DNA from: Opitutia bacterium
GTDB taxonomy: Bacteria; Verrucomicrobiota; Verrucomicrobiia; Opitutales; Opitutaceae
Direction: 5' to 3'
Assembly: GCA_003157575.1 (NCBI GenBank)
Contig: PMKA01000265.1
Span: 1 to 11,711 of the forward strand
DNA: 11,711 nt
The notes under the pieces were generated by a model. It searched no databases and was not told where the DNA came from. It saw only the letters and a program-made list of their open reading frames with translations. Position 1 is the stretch's first letter. Every line of letters begins with the position of its first letter. Positions 1 to 6,647 of the stretch are shown here, in pieces. Both the position numbers and the translations under genes were made by a program.

Positions 1-2
1 GG

Positions 3-40
3 GGTGGTCAGGCGGGCGCTGAGGTCCCAACCTGACCACC
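3..40. repeat. Perfect 10-bp inverted repeat (hairpin) at left edge
   Basis: GGTGGTCAGG at 3-12 is the exact reverse complement of CCTGACCACC at 31-40, with an 18-base loop. No T-run follows, so a classical Rho-independent terminator is unlikely. It could be the end of an upstream gene's 3' region or a dispersed palindromic repeat. Only the arms are supported by the sequence; the function is unknown. Confidence 0.6.
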
Positions 41-74
41 GAGATGACAACTAACAAAGCAGGGGCCGATCCCA

Positions 75-174
75 GGGTTCAAACTTTGCACTTGGCCCTC
101 CTAACCCGACCTTTAGTCTTTTCGTCGAACCGCAGTCCGACGCAACAGAAGGACAAAATGCAAAGTCTGATCCC
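75..174. repeat. Imperfect inverted repeat around the Sel1 gene leader
   Basis: Bases 75-93 pair with 156-174 in 16 of 19 positions. The core is the perfect 8-bp pair ACTTTGCA (83-90) and TGCAAAGT (159-166). The arms enclose about 60 bp with no gene. The right arm also takes part in the separate hairpin at 144-190. The words resemble repeats I associate with IS200-like/REP-associated transposase surroundings, but that resemblance is from memory and no transposase is present here. Confidence 0.45.
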
Positions 175-190
175 CTTTGCCCCTTCTGTT
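144..190. repeat. Two-part hairpin upstream of Sel1 gene
   Basis: The outer stem of 9 bp pairs AACAGAAGG (144-152) with CCTTCTGTT (182-190). The inner stem of 6 bp pairs GCAAAG (160-165) with CTTTGC (175-180). The loop is 9 bases, and the internal loop is asymmetric (7 bases on the left, 1 on the right). The element lies within the nominal reading frame that extends upstream of the Sel1 protein. This is one reason to place the true start of that gene downstream, at 254. Likely a dispersed palindromic repeat. Confidence 0.6.
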
Positions 191-253
191 ACGGGTTGTC
201 ACAATGGGCACAATGAAGGCCGGCTAAGGGCATCAAACCCCGCGGACGACGTT

Positions 254-1165
254 GTGCGTCAGTTTCTCTTTCTGGTGGCCTTGTTGAGCGCTTCGCTGTT
301 GTGGGCCGAACCGGGCCTCGACGAACTGCGAGCCGAGGCGGATAGCGGCGCCGCCTCCGCGCAATTCGACCTCGGCAGGAAACTCGCGGCCGGTGAAGGC
401 GTGAGCAAAGACCTGACGGAGGCCGCGAAATGGTTTCACCGCGCGGCCGAGCATGGAAATGCGTCCGCCCAATACTATCTGGGAGTTGGGTATGCTGCGG
501 GGAAGGGAGTGCCCAAGGATCCACGCGAAGCCGCAAAATGGTTCGGCGAGGCGGCAAAACAGGGAAATGCCACCGCTCAATATCGCCTGGGGGTGATGTA
601 TTTGACCGGCGATGGCATACAAAATGATCCGATGGAAGCTGTGAAATGGCTGCGCTGCTCTGCCGAGCAGGGGATTGCCAGCGCCCAGTTCCTCCTCGGA
701 GTGGCGTATGCCGATGGCAGGGGCGAAGCCAAGAATCCGGCGCAAGCCATTTCCTATTTTCGTAAAGCCGCCGAATCGGGACATCTCCGCGCGCAATATT
801 TTCTCGGGATGATGTATGCAACAGGCCAGGGCGCGCCCAAAGACTCGATGGAAGCGTTGCGGTGGTTTCGCGAGGCCGCAGATCAAGGCGATGCCGAGGC
901 ACAGCTCAACCTTGCGACGATGTGCGCCACTGGCAACGGCGTGACCAATGACCCGGCGGAAGCCGCAAAATGGTATGGCAGGGCCGCCAAGCAGGGAAAT
1001 GCCCCCGCGCAGTTCTTTGCTGGCGTGGCCTACGCCACCGGTGAACGCGGCCTGACGGACGAGATACAGACCCTGGCGTGGATGTCCTTGCTGTATGTTG
1101 TCGGCAGCAGTTGCTGGTTCCGATTCAAAAACAAGGGAGAGAAAACCAGAAAGCCGATACCGTGA
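254..1165 (+). CDS. Secreted Sel1-repeat (SLR) protein, C-terminus probably frameshifted
   Basis: A secreted or periplasmic protein of alpha-helical Sel1-like repeats, which act as protein-interaction scaffolds; the partner is unknown. I chose the GTG at 254 because it opens directly onto a good Sec signal peptide (MRQFLFLVALLSASLLWA, cut before EPG) and excludes the palindrome at 144-190. Upstream in-frame ATGs at 158 and 44 are possible but add an unlikely leader. No strong ribosome binding site is visible. With the GTG start the protein has 303 residues. Six full 36-residue repeats follow, each with the pattern AxAQxxLGxxYxxGxG...AxxWxxxAAxxG. A seventh begins (APAQFFAGVAYATG) and loses the consensus after AWMSL. 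There the +1 frame reads SAAVAGSDSKTRE, which fits the closing helix of a Sel1 repeat better. The gene stands alone, and its GC is lower than that of genes further right. Family call is secure; specific function unknown. Confidence 0.85.
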   Translation: MRQFLFLVALLSASLLWAEPGLDELRAEADSGAASAQFDLGRKLAAGEGVSKDLTEAAKWFHRAAEHGNASAQYYLGVGYAAGKGVPKDPREAAKWFGEAAKQGNATAQYRLGVMYLTGDGIQNDPMEAVKWLRCSAEQGIASAQFLLGVAYADGRGEAKNPAQAISYFRKAAESGHLRAQYFLGMMYATGQGAPKDSMEALRWFREAADQGDAEAQLNLATMCATGNGVTNDPAEAAKWYGRAAKQGNAPAQFFAGVAYATGERGLTDEIQTLAWMSLLYVVGSSCWFRFKNKGEKTRKPIP

Positions 1166-1166
1166 A

Positions 1167-1206
1167 GACACGCCGACTCTCCATTCGCGGCCGCCCAAGG
1201 CGTGTC
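1167..1206. repeat. 8-bp inverted repeat just after the Sel1 stop codon
   Basis: GACACGCC (1167-1174) pairs perfectly with GGCGTGTC (1199-1206) across a 24-base loop that contains the self-complementary octamer GCGGCCGC. It begins 2 bases after the TGA of the Sel1 gene. There is no T-run, so it is only a weak candidate for transcription termination or mRNA 3' protection. Confidence 0.4.
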
Positions 1207-1309
1207 CGGCTACCAAACGGCTGACCGCCGGCGCTAAACGGCAGTCGTAATAACCACCGGCCAGACACGTTCCGGCAGACGACCTCCCCTTCCTCAAAAT
1301 CCGCCCGAG

Positions 1310-2578
1310 ATGAACATCATCCTTCTCTGGAGAATCGGACGCAAAATACTTCCTTGGATCCTCCTGTTGGCGCTGATCAGCCGGCGATCCGACCGGTTGA
1401 CGACGCCCCAGTTCTGGGCGGAAGATGGAAAGGTCTTCTTTGCTCAGGCCTATGGGGCCGGATGGAGCATTTGGTTTCAACCCTATGCCGGATATTTTCT
1501 GTTGGTTCCAAGAATCATTGCCTGGCTTTGGGCGGGATTGCCGTGGCAATGGACTCCGCTCGCCTACAATGCATCCGCTTTGGCTGTTTGGGCCTATATC
1601 ATTTGCCGCATTGGCGCTGCTCGATTGCCGGCTGCTTTCCGTTGGCTTGCAGCGGCAGCGATGGTTTGCACCATTCATTCTGGAGAAGTTTTCCTGAATA
1701 TAACAAATCTCCAATGGCCGCTTGCATTGCTGCTCGCGGTCAATTTGCTCGAACCCCCTCCCCGTGGTCCGCAAGAAACTGTCCATCGTTGCATCGAAAG
1801 TGTGATCGCCGGGCTCACCGGGCCGCTTGTGCTCGTGGCGTCGGCAGGCGCACTGGCCCGGGCGTTCTCGTTGCATCGGCGCCGGGAGGGTTGGTTCCTT
1901 TTGGCCGCGTTCTTTGCGACTGCCGTATTGCAAGGGCTAGCCTATGCAACAGGAGATCGAGCTGTCACCGCAACCGTCGCGACCGCTGGAAAGGAACTGA
2001 TCGAGGTGTTCCCCTTGTATTCGGCATATTTGGCCGGGGCTGGATTTTTCAACGGATGGTCAGGTCTCTGTCTGATGCTGATCGGCCTTGGTTGGTCTGC
2101 CATGATCGCATTGGCAATCCATCGCGGTCTGAGGCCAAAAGACCGCTGGCGGATGCTCGCGATCCTTCTCGGTGCCGCAGCATGCCTGGCCGCTGCTCGG
2201 ATGCGACGCGGAATGTGGGTGGGGCCACTAGACCTTGGCAATGCCCGTTACACCTATGTGCCTTTGGTATTGATGATGTGGCTGTTGGCCTGGATTGCCT
2301 CGCAAGGCACAGTTCGCGCGATCCGCCGGATCAGCTTGGTGTTGTTTGTCATTGGGTTGCTTTCTGGTCTGCCTCTCTGGCGTGGATACGAGGAAACCAA
2401 CTACCACTGGCCTTCTCAAGTCGCTGAAGCAGAGTCAGGCGAGCGACGGTCTTTTGTCGTACCGCCCGGATTTCAGTTTCCTGTGCCGACAGGTAAAGAC
2501 CTGCCACAAACATCCGCTGGCGATGGATCGATCCAAAGGGGTCGGCATTTTTGGTTTGTGGTGGACGGCAGGGATTGA
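1310..2578 (+). CDS. Polytopic membrane protein, GT-C-like (putative glycosyltransferase-related)
   Basis: A 422-residue integral membrane protein with many hydrophobic helices, in the inner membrane. After the first helix comes the segment PQFWAEDGKVFF (AEDG at about 37-40), then QPYAGYFLLVPRI, NITNLQW (about 130-136) and GLTGPL (about 168-173). I recognise this layout from a widespread family of uncharacterised bacterial membrane proteins. An acidic motif in the first extracytoplasmic loop is typical of GT-C lipid-linked sugar transferases, so a role in surface glycan assembly is plausible but inferred. The ATG at 1310 is the first codon of a hydrophobic start; no ribosome binding site is obvious (a purine-rich GAGA only). 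The last 30 residues or so are hydrophilic and look unconserved. GC is lower than in genes to the right (34/60 in 1501-1560 and 31/60 in 2041-2100, counted). The next gene is 468 bp away, so it is probably not in an operon. Confidence 0.75.
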   Translation: MNIILLWRIGRKILPWILLLALISRRSDRLTTPQFWAEDGKVFFAQAYGAGWSIWFQPYAGYFLLVPRIIAWLWAGLPWQWTPLAYNASALAVWAYIICRIGAARLPAAFRWLAAAAMVCTIHSGEVFLNITNLQWPLALLLAVNLLEPPPRGPQETVHRCIESVIAGLTGPLVLVASAGALARAFSLHRRREGWFLLAAFFATAVLQGLAYATGDRAVTATVATAGKELIEVFPLYSAYLAGAGFFNGWSGLCLMLIGLGWSAMIALAIHRGLRPKDRWRMLAILLGAAACLAAARMRRGMWVGPLDLGNARYTYVPLVLMMWLLAWIASQGTVRAIRRISLVLFVIGLLSGLPLWRGYEETNYHWPSQVAEAESGERRSFVVPPGFQFPVPTGKDLPQTSAGDGSIQRGRHFWFVVDGRD

Positions 2579-2641
2579 AACGCTGACTGGGAGGCCATGG
2601 CACGGAAGCTGCGGCTGGAATCGGAGGGAGGAATCTACCTG

Positions 2642-2682
2642 TTCCGGTCCGATTTGACGGTGTATTTCGGTCCGATCTGACG
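2642..2682. repeat. Near-identical direct repeat, 23-bp period
   Basis: Bases 2642-2659 and 2665-2682 share 16 of 18 bases, around the common word CGGTCCGAT(T/C)TGACG. A 5-base spacer (GTGTA) separates them. This is the left edge of the repeat island after the membrane protein gene. Confidence 0.65.
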
Positions 2683-2716
2683 TCGTGAGCCTTCGGCGGA
2701 TTCGACAAGCTCCCAT

Positions 2717-2855
2717 TCGACGAGCCCAGGGTCTGCGACACCGCAGGCAGGCTCATCCGTTCGACAGGCTCAGGATGACCCTGAGCAGAGTCGAATGGTC
2801 TGGACTGTGAGCAGAGTCGAACAGGTCAGGGTCTGCGACACCGCAGGCGGGTTCA
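2717..2855. repeat. 39-bp direct repeat pair offset by exactly 100 bp
   Basis: Bases 2717-2755 and 2817-2855 match at 33 of 39 positions, including a perfect 22-bp block (2727-2748 and 2827-2848). Each block holds a small hairpin, CTGCG-ACAC-CGCAG (2733-2746 and 2833-2846). The TTCGAC-type hairpin at 2760-2795 lies between the copies. A second direct repeat, TGAGCAGAGTCGAA, occurs at 2782-2795 and 2808-2821. Two copies only, so not a CRISPR array. Confidence 0.8.
2760..2795. repeat. TTCGAC-type palindromic repeat (hairpin)
   Basis: The outer stem of 6 bp is 2760-2765 with 2790-2795 (TTCGAC/GTCGAA). The inner stem of 7 bp is GCTCAGG (2768-2774) with CCTGAGC (2780-2786). The loop has 5 bases and the internal loop is 2 by 3. 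Degenerate relatives of its left arm (TTCGAC(A/G)AGC(T/C)C) occur at 2701-2712 and 2717-2728. TTCGACAGGCTCAGG palindromes are a common dispersed repeat type in many bacterial genomes. Confidence 0.7.
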
Positions 2856-3046
2856 GGCTCTTTAAGAAAAACGGGCTGTTTACCACACTGGCATCCGAGA
2901 AGGTCGCCCGGGGCGTCGTGCTCCTTCGCCAAGGCAACGGGGGGACAACCTCCTTGTTTTTTGGAGCTCAGGACACCTGCCGCGCTCCGTAGTTGCCAGC
3001 GTGGCGCCGCCGTGTAGACCTTCAACCACAGAGAACAACTCATACC

Positions 3047-3847
3047 ATGTCCGCACTCATCCCACGTCGCATTCCCATCCGCGTTGCCGCGCTCTGCGCA
3101 CTGGCGATGCTCGCCGCCACCCAGGTCCGCTGCGCGTCCGACGTCGCCGAGCCGCGCAAAGACGCCAATTCGCAGGTCGGCCACGAGCGGCTCGTGCAAA
3201 AGGCGCGCGCAGGCCGGATCGACCTCTATTTTCTCGGCGACTCCATTACGCGGAGATGGGGCGGAACGGATTATCCTGACTTCCTCGCGCATTGGAAAAA
3301 GAACTTTTTTGGGTGGAATGCCGGCGATTTCGGCTGGGGCGCGGATCTCACGCAAAACATCCTCTGGCGCATCACAAACGGCGAACTCGACGGGGTGAAC
3401 CCGAAGGTCATCGTGCTCCTCGCGGGGACAAACAACATCGGAACGGATCCCAGGCCCGATTCCGCCGCACTGACTGCCAGAGGCATCGCAGCCATCCTCA
3501 AGGTGTGCAAAGCCAAGGCGCCGAATGCCAAAATCGTCCTGATGGCCATCTTCCCCCGCAACGACGGCGAGCGCTCCAATGTCGTGATCAACGAGACCAA
3601 CGGACTGCTCGCCCAAATGGCCGACGGCAAGACGGTCCGGTTTCTCAACATCAACGATCAACTGGCGGATGCCCAGGGCAAACTCTTCGACGGGATGACC
3701 GTGGATAAACTGCACCCCTCCTTGAAGGGCTATGAAGTCTGGGCCAGAAATCTCAAACCGGTACTGACGGAACTGCTCGGGCCGCCCGCCAAGATCGACC
3801 TCGCCCCGCCCCCGACCGGCGACCCCAGCGCCAGGAAAAGCAAGTAG
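3047..3847 (+). CDS. Exported SGNH/GDSL-family hydrolase (esterase/acetylhydrolase-like)
   Basis: A 266-residue serine hydrolase of the SGNH superfamily, closest in pattern to the platelet-activating-factor acetylhydrolase-like branch often used for deacetylating carbohydrates. Its substrate cannot be read from the sequence. Block I is FLGDSIT with the nucleophile Ser66. Block II is DFGWGAD with Gly96. Block III is AGTNN (127-130) with Asn129. Block V is DKLH with Asp220 and His223. All four catalytic blocks are intact. The ATG at 3047 gives an N-terminal signal peptide: basic residues at 7-12, hydrophobic core about 13-25, likely cleavage near RCA/SDV. The upstream in-frame extension from 2993 would disrupt it. 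The Cys29 context (QVRC) is not a good lipobox. The C-terminus is Pro/Gly-rich. No strong ribosome binding site. The next gene starts 179 bp downstream on the same strand. Confidence 0.88.
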   Translation: MSALIPRRIPIRVAALCALAMLAATQVRCASDVAEPRKDANSQVGHERLVQKARAGRIDLYFLGDSITRRWGGTDYPDFLAHWKKNFFGWNAGDFGWGADLTQNILWRITNGELDGVNPKVIVLLAGTNNIGTDPRPDSAALTARGIAAILKVCKAKAPNAKIVLMAIFPRNDGERSNVVINETNGLLAQMADGKTVRFLNINDQLADAQGKLFDGMTVDKLHPSLKGYEVWARNLKPVLTELLGPPAKIDLAPPPTGDPSARKSK

Positions 3848-3865
3848 CCCGCAAGGCTCCCCGTT

Positions 3866-3882
3866 GCCGGGATTGCCCCGGC
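3866..3882. repeat. GC-rich hairpin after SGNH hydrolase
   Basis: GCCGGG (3866-3871) pairs with CCCGGC (3877-3882) around a 5-base loop, 19 bases after the hydrolase stop codon. The only T-run nearby (TTTT at about 3901-3904) is 18 bases past the stem, too far for a classic intrinsic terminator. Weak terminator candidate. Confidence 0.35.
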
Positions 3883-4026
3883 GCGTGAAGGCAAAGCCCC
3901 GTTTTGCTCCCGCTGATCGGCACGTTTCAATATGCGGCACGGATTGGAACACCCCCCCTCCTCCGACAACCGGCCAACGTGGATGCGGTCTTTTCTGCAC
4001 CGCGCCGCGTTGTCCGCATTCGACCG

Positions 4027-6261
4027 ATGAAGGGTTTTCTCCAAACAATCTCCCTCCCGCGCCCCGTTCTTGCCGCCGTCGTGCTGGTCGGCGCGATAGC
4101 CGCCGCGTACTTCAACTCCCTGCACGGCGTCTTCGTCTGGGACGATGTCCCCACCATCGTTGAGAGCACATCGTTCGAGCATCTCGCCTCCGTTTTCGAC
4201 CGGCCGGCCGCGGTCAACACGACAAGCGGGCGCCCGTTGGTCAGTCTGTCGCTGGCCGTCAACTACGCCCTCGGCGGCCGGAACCCCGTGGGTTTTCACA
4301 TCTTCAACGTGCTCGTTCACATGGCGGCGGCGCTGGCCCTCTTCGGATTCGTCCGCCGCCTCGCGCTGCTTCCGCGGTGGGCGGGGCGCTTCGAAGCCCA
4401 TGCCACCGGGCTGGCGTTTGGGGTGGCTGCGGTATGGGCGCTCCATCCGTTGCAAACCGAGGCGGTCGCCTACATCATCCAGCGCGCGGAATCGTTGATG
4501 GGCCTGTGTTATCTGCTCACTCTTTGGCTGTTCCTGCGGTCCATGGAATCGCCCCGCCCGGGACTCTGGCGCACGCTGGCCGTCGCCGCGTGCGCGCTCG
4601 GCATGACGGCAAAGGAAGTCATGGTCTCCGCGCCGGTCGTGGTGCTGTTGTTCGACCGCACGTTTCTCGCCGGTTCCTTCCGCCAGGCCATGGCTTCGAA
4701 GCGGCTGTTTTACGGTGCGCTGTTCGGCACCTGGCTGATATTGTTCTGGCTCGTGGTCAGTTTGGGAGGCAACCGCGACGGAAGCACCGGCGGCTTTTCC
4801 CCCTATGCTGCATGGGCGCCGTACTGGCTGACGCAGTTTCCGGCCGTCGCGACCTACCTCAAGCTGGCCTTCTTTCCCCATCCTTTGATCTTCCAGTTCG
4901 GGACGTTCTGGCTGCCGAACGCGGCGGCCGCACTGCCCACCGCGTCGGTCGTCGTGCCGCTGTTGGGATTGACCGTTGTCGCTTTCTTTCGCTGGCCGGA
5001 GATCGGGTTTTTTGGCTTCTGGTTCTTCTCGATTCTGGCCGTGACCTCGCTCGTTCCCGGCACCGTCGACATGATCGTGGAGCACCGGATGTATGTCGCG
5101 CTGGCTCCCCTGTGGATTCTCGTCGCCGCCGGGCTTTATCTGTGGTGGCGGCGCCTGGCGGTCGTCGTGCTGGGCGCCACAGCGTTGGCTTTTGCCGTGG
5201 CGACCGTCGCCCGCAACCGCGATTATCAAACGCTGTTGAGCCTGTGGACCGACAACGTGGCGAAGCGGCCCGACAACGGCCTTTCCCGGTACAACCTCGC
5301 GTTCGCGCTGCAGTGCGAGCCCGGGCGCGCCATCGAGGCCCAGGCGCAGTTGGAAGCCGCTGTCAGGCTCATCCCCGATTTCGACGCGGCGCATTACAAC
5401 CTGGCGTTGTTGCTGGCGAAGCAGCCCGGGCAGGAGGACAGGGCGATTGCCCAATTCGAGGAGGCGATCCGCCTCGCTCCCGGCAACGTCCATGCGCACG
5501 ACAACCTCGCGACGCTCCTGCATCAGCGCGGGCGGCTCGACGAGGCCTGCCGGCACCTTCGGGCGTCCGTGCAGTGCGACCCTTCCGATCGGACGGCCTG
5601 GCTCAACCTCGTGAAGGTGCTTGAGGAACTGGCCCGATGGGACGAAGCCATCGACGCCTGTGCGGCGCTTGTGCGAATACATCCCGACTTTGCAGACGGA
5701 CAGGCCAGATTCGGCATTCTGCTCGCCACCAGGCGCCGGCAGGCCGAGGCCATCCCGCACCTGGAAGCCGCCCTGCGCCTGGATCCGGGCCAGCTGGGGG
5801 CGCGATTCTTCCTCGGCGCTGTGCTGGTCGAACAGGGCAGGCGGTTGCCGGAAGCCATTGCCCTCCTGGAGGAGGTGGAGCGGAAACAGCCGGACGCTCC
5901 AAGCGTTCATTTCAGCCTTGGCACCGCCTATCTTGCCTCGGGCAACCGTCTCCAGGACGCCATCGCGCAGTTCACCGCCGCCGTGCGCCTGGAACCGCAG
6001 TTTGCCGACGCCCACTTCGACCTCGCGACCGCGTTGGAAATCGCGGGGGGGGACCGGACGGATGTCGTCGCCCATTACCGGACCGCGGCGAGGCTCCGGC
6101 CCGAAGTGGCAGAAACCCATTACCGCCTCGCGCGCCTGCTCGCAGCCGATCCGCTGACGCGCCCGGAGGCTCACGCCGAAGTTGTGAAAGCGCTGGCGCT
6201 GAATCCCGCCTTCCCGGACGCGCAGGCCCTCCTTGGACAGTTGGACGCTGCGGAGGAGTGA
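4027..6261 (+). CDS. TMTC-like membrane glycosyltransferase-fold protein with C-terminal TPR repeats
   Basis: A 744-residue two-part protein. Residues 1-395 or so form a polytopic membrane domain of GT-C type. It has WDD (38-40) in the first extracytoplasmic loop, then GRPLVSLSLAVNYALGG (69-84), GFHIFNVLVHM, HPLQTEAVAYIIQRAESL (140-157) and VEHRMYVAL (351-359). This is the motif order of the TMTC/DUF1736-like O-mannosyltransferase class and its many bacterial relatives. Residues 417-744 or so are TPR units (for example AHYNLALLLAKQPG...AIAQFEEAIRLAPGN), probably on one face of the membrane for protein binding. Family knowledge suggests transfer of a lipid-linked sugar to protein or a related task; the bacterial substrate is unknown. 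I chose the ATG at 4027 because helix 1 begins shortly after it; the longer frame from a TTG at 3904 has a non-membrane leader. No ribosome binding site is visible. GC is high (43/60 in 5701-5760). It probably does not share a transcript with the next gene, which lies 386 bp away. Confidence 0.82.
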   Translation: MKGFLQTISLPRPVLAAVVLVGAIAAAYFNSLHGVFVWDDVPTIVESTSFEHLASVFDRPAAVNTTSGRPLVSLSLAVNYALGGRNPVGFHIFNVLVHMAAALALFGFVRRLALLPRWAGRFEAHATGLAFGVAAVWALHPLQTEAVAYIIQRAESLMGLCYLLTLWLFLRSMESPRPGLWRTLAVAACALGMTAKEVMVSAPVVVLLFDRTFLAGSFRQAMASKRLFYGALFGTWLILFWLVVSLGGNRDGSTGGFSPYAAWAPYWLTQFPAVATYLKLAFFPHPLIFQFGTFWLPNAAAALPTASVVVPLLGLTVVAFFRWPEIGFFGFWFFSILAVTSLVPGTVDMIVEHRMYVALAPLWILVAAGLYLWWRRLAVVVLGATALAFAVATVARNRDYQTLLSLWTDNVAKRPDNGLSRYNLAFALQCEPGRAIEAQAQLEAAVRLIPDFDAAHYNLALLLAKQPGQEDRAIAQFEEAIRLAPGNVHAHDNLATLLHQRGRLDEACRHLRASVQCDPSDRTAWLNLVKVLEELARWDEAIDACAALVRIHPDFADGQARFGILLATRRRQAEAIPHLEAALRLDPGQLGARFFLGAVLVEQGRRLPEAIALLEEVERKQPDAPSVHFSLGTAYLASGNRLQDAIAQFTAAVRLEPQFADAHFDLATALEIAGGDRTDVVAHYRTAARLRPEVAETHYRLARLLAADPLTRPEAHAEVVKALALNPAFPDAQALLGQLDAAEE

Positions 6262-6366
6262 TGCCCGTTCTGTACTATTATTCAGCCAACCCGTCGCGCT
6301 CCGCGACGAATCTTGTGTGGCACGGGTCCGCCTAGGTCTCACGCACTGCTACGCGTAAGTCCGTCC

Positions 6367-6386
6367 CAAATGGCGCCAGCCATTTG
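6367..6386. repeat. Perfect 8-bp-stem hairpin, copy 1 of a covarying pair
   Basis: CAAATGGC (6367-6374) and GCCATTTG (6379-6386) form an 8-bp stem with a GCCA loop. It matches 16 of 20 bases of the hairpin at 7383-7402. The two stems differ at one position pair (T-A here, C-G there), so pairing is preserved. The two copies lie on either side of the TauE/SafE-like gene. Confidence 0.75.
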
Positions 6387-6400
6387 CCAAGGAGCACGTC

Positions 6401-6425
6401 CGCCTTCGCTCAAGGAGCTACGGCG
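6401..6425. repeat. Imperfect hairpin following copy 1
   Basis: CGCC (6401-6404) pairs with GGCG (6422-6425), and GCTC (6408-6411) pairs with GAGC (6415-6418) around an AAG loop. A 3-by-3 mismatched region separates the stems. It lies 14 bases after the hairpin at 6367-6386. A palindrome is followed by a second hairpin again at 7382-7439. Confidence 0.5.
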
Positions 6426-6587
6426 TGGCCACTGAATCCTGCGGGGCCGTGTCGGAGCCTTGGCGGAGACGGGGAGGACGAAGTACGACCGGCTCCTTGG
6501 GTCGACGGCGTGCTGCTCCACGACGGCGGGCGCTGACAAGCGCGTCCAACGGTTGCGGTTTGGCCGCGCCTGGTGGAATGTGACTGG

Positions 6588-6602
6588 ATTCGGCCGCCGA
6601 AT
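6588..6602. repeat. Short palindrome upstream of the TauE/SafE-like gene
   Basis: ATTCGG (6588-6593) pairs with CCGAAT (6597-6602) around a CCG loop. It ends 45 bases before the start codon at 6648. It could be an operator or a leader hairpin, but there is no further evidence for either. Confidence 0.35.
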
Positions 6603-6647
6603 TCGAAATCATCGCCTGCCGGCGGGCACTGGCCCTACTGAACTTCA

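Larger units (their letters stand above)
2579..3046. other. Gene-free interval with a repeat island
   Basis: This 468-bp interval between the membrane protein and the SGNH hydrolase holds no convincing gene. Its centre (2645-2855) is made of short direct and inverted repeats, listed separately. The segment 2856-3046 has no repeat I could establish and presumably carries the promoter of the hydrolase, although I see no clear -35/-10 pair. Confidence 0.6.
6262..6647. other. 386-bp gene-free interval with hairpins
   Basis: No credible gene: short frames here lack family resemblance and overlap one another on both strands. It holds three inverted repeats (6367-6386, 6401-6425, 6588-6602). No sigma-70 promoter or ribosome binding site is evident ahead of the next gene. 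Confidence 0.55.

Noticed and set aside
44..253. Upstream extension of the Sel1 protein to the ATG at 44
   Set aside because: It would run through a palindromic repeat and bury the signal peptide about 70 residues inside the protein.
233..1933. Long minus-strand open frame opposite the Sel1 and membrane-protein genes
   Set aside because: It spans two unrelated plus-strand genes and their gap, its repetition mirrors the Sel1 repeats, and it has no recognisable domain.
2717..2855. CRISPR-like repeat spacing
   Set aside because: There are only two copies. The interval between them contains other repeats rather than unique spacer sequence, and no cas genes are present.
3866..3904. Rho-independent terminator after the SGNH hydrolase
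   Set aside because: The hairpin is good, but the only T-run is 18 bases beyond it, so it is kept as a repeat only.
2753..4048. Minus-strand open frame across the repeat island and SGNH hydrolase
   Set aside because: It is antisense to an intact SGNH hydrolase. Its end is encoded by the TTCGAC-type palindromic repeat, a usual source of false frames.
3730..6342. Long minus-strand open frame (870 codons) opposite the TMTC-like gene
   Set aside because: It has low-complexity Gln/Arg/Gly-rich content and no family motifs. It is the antisense of a gene with clear membrane and TPR motifs, and such frames are common in high-GC DNA.
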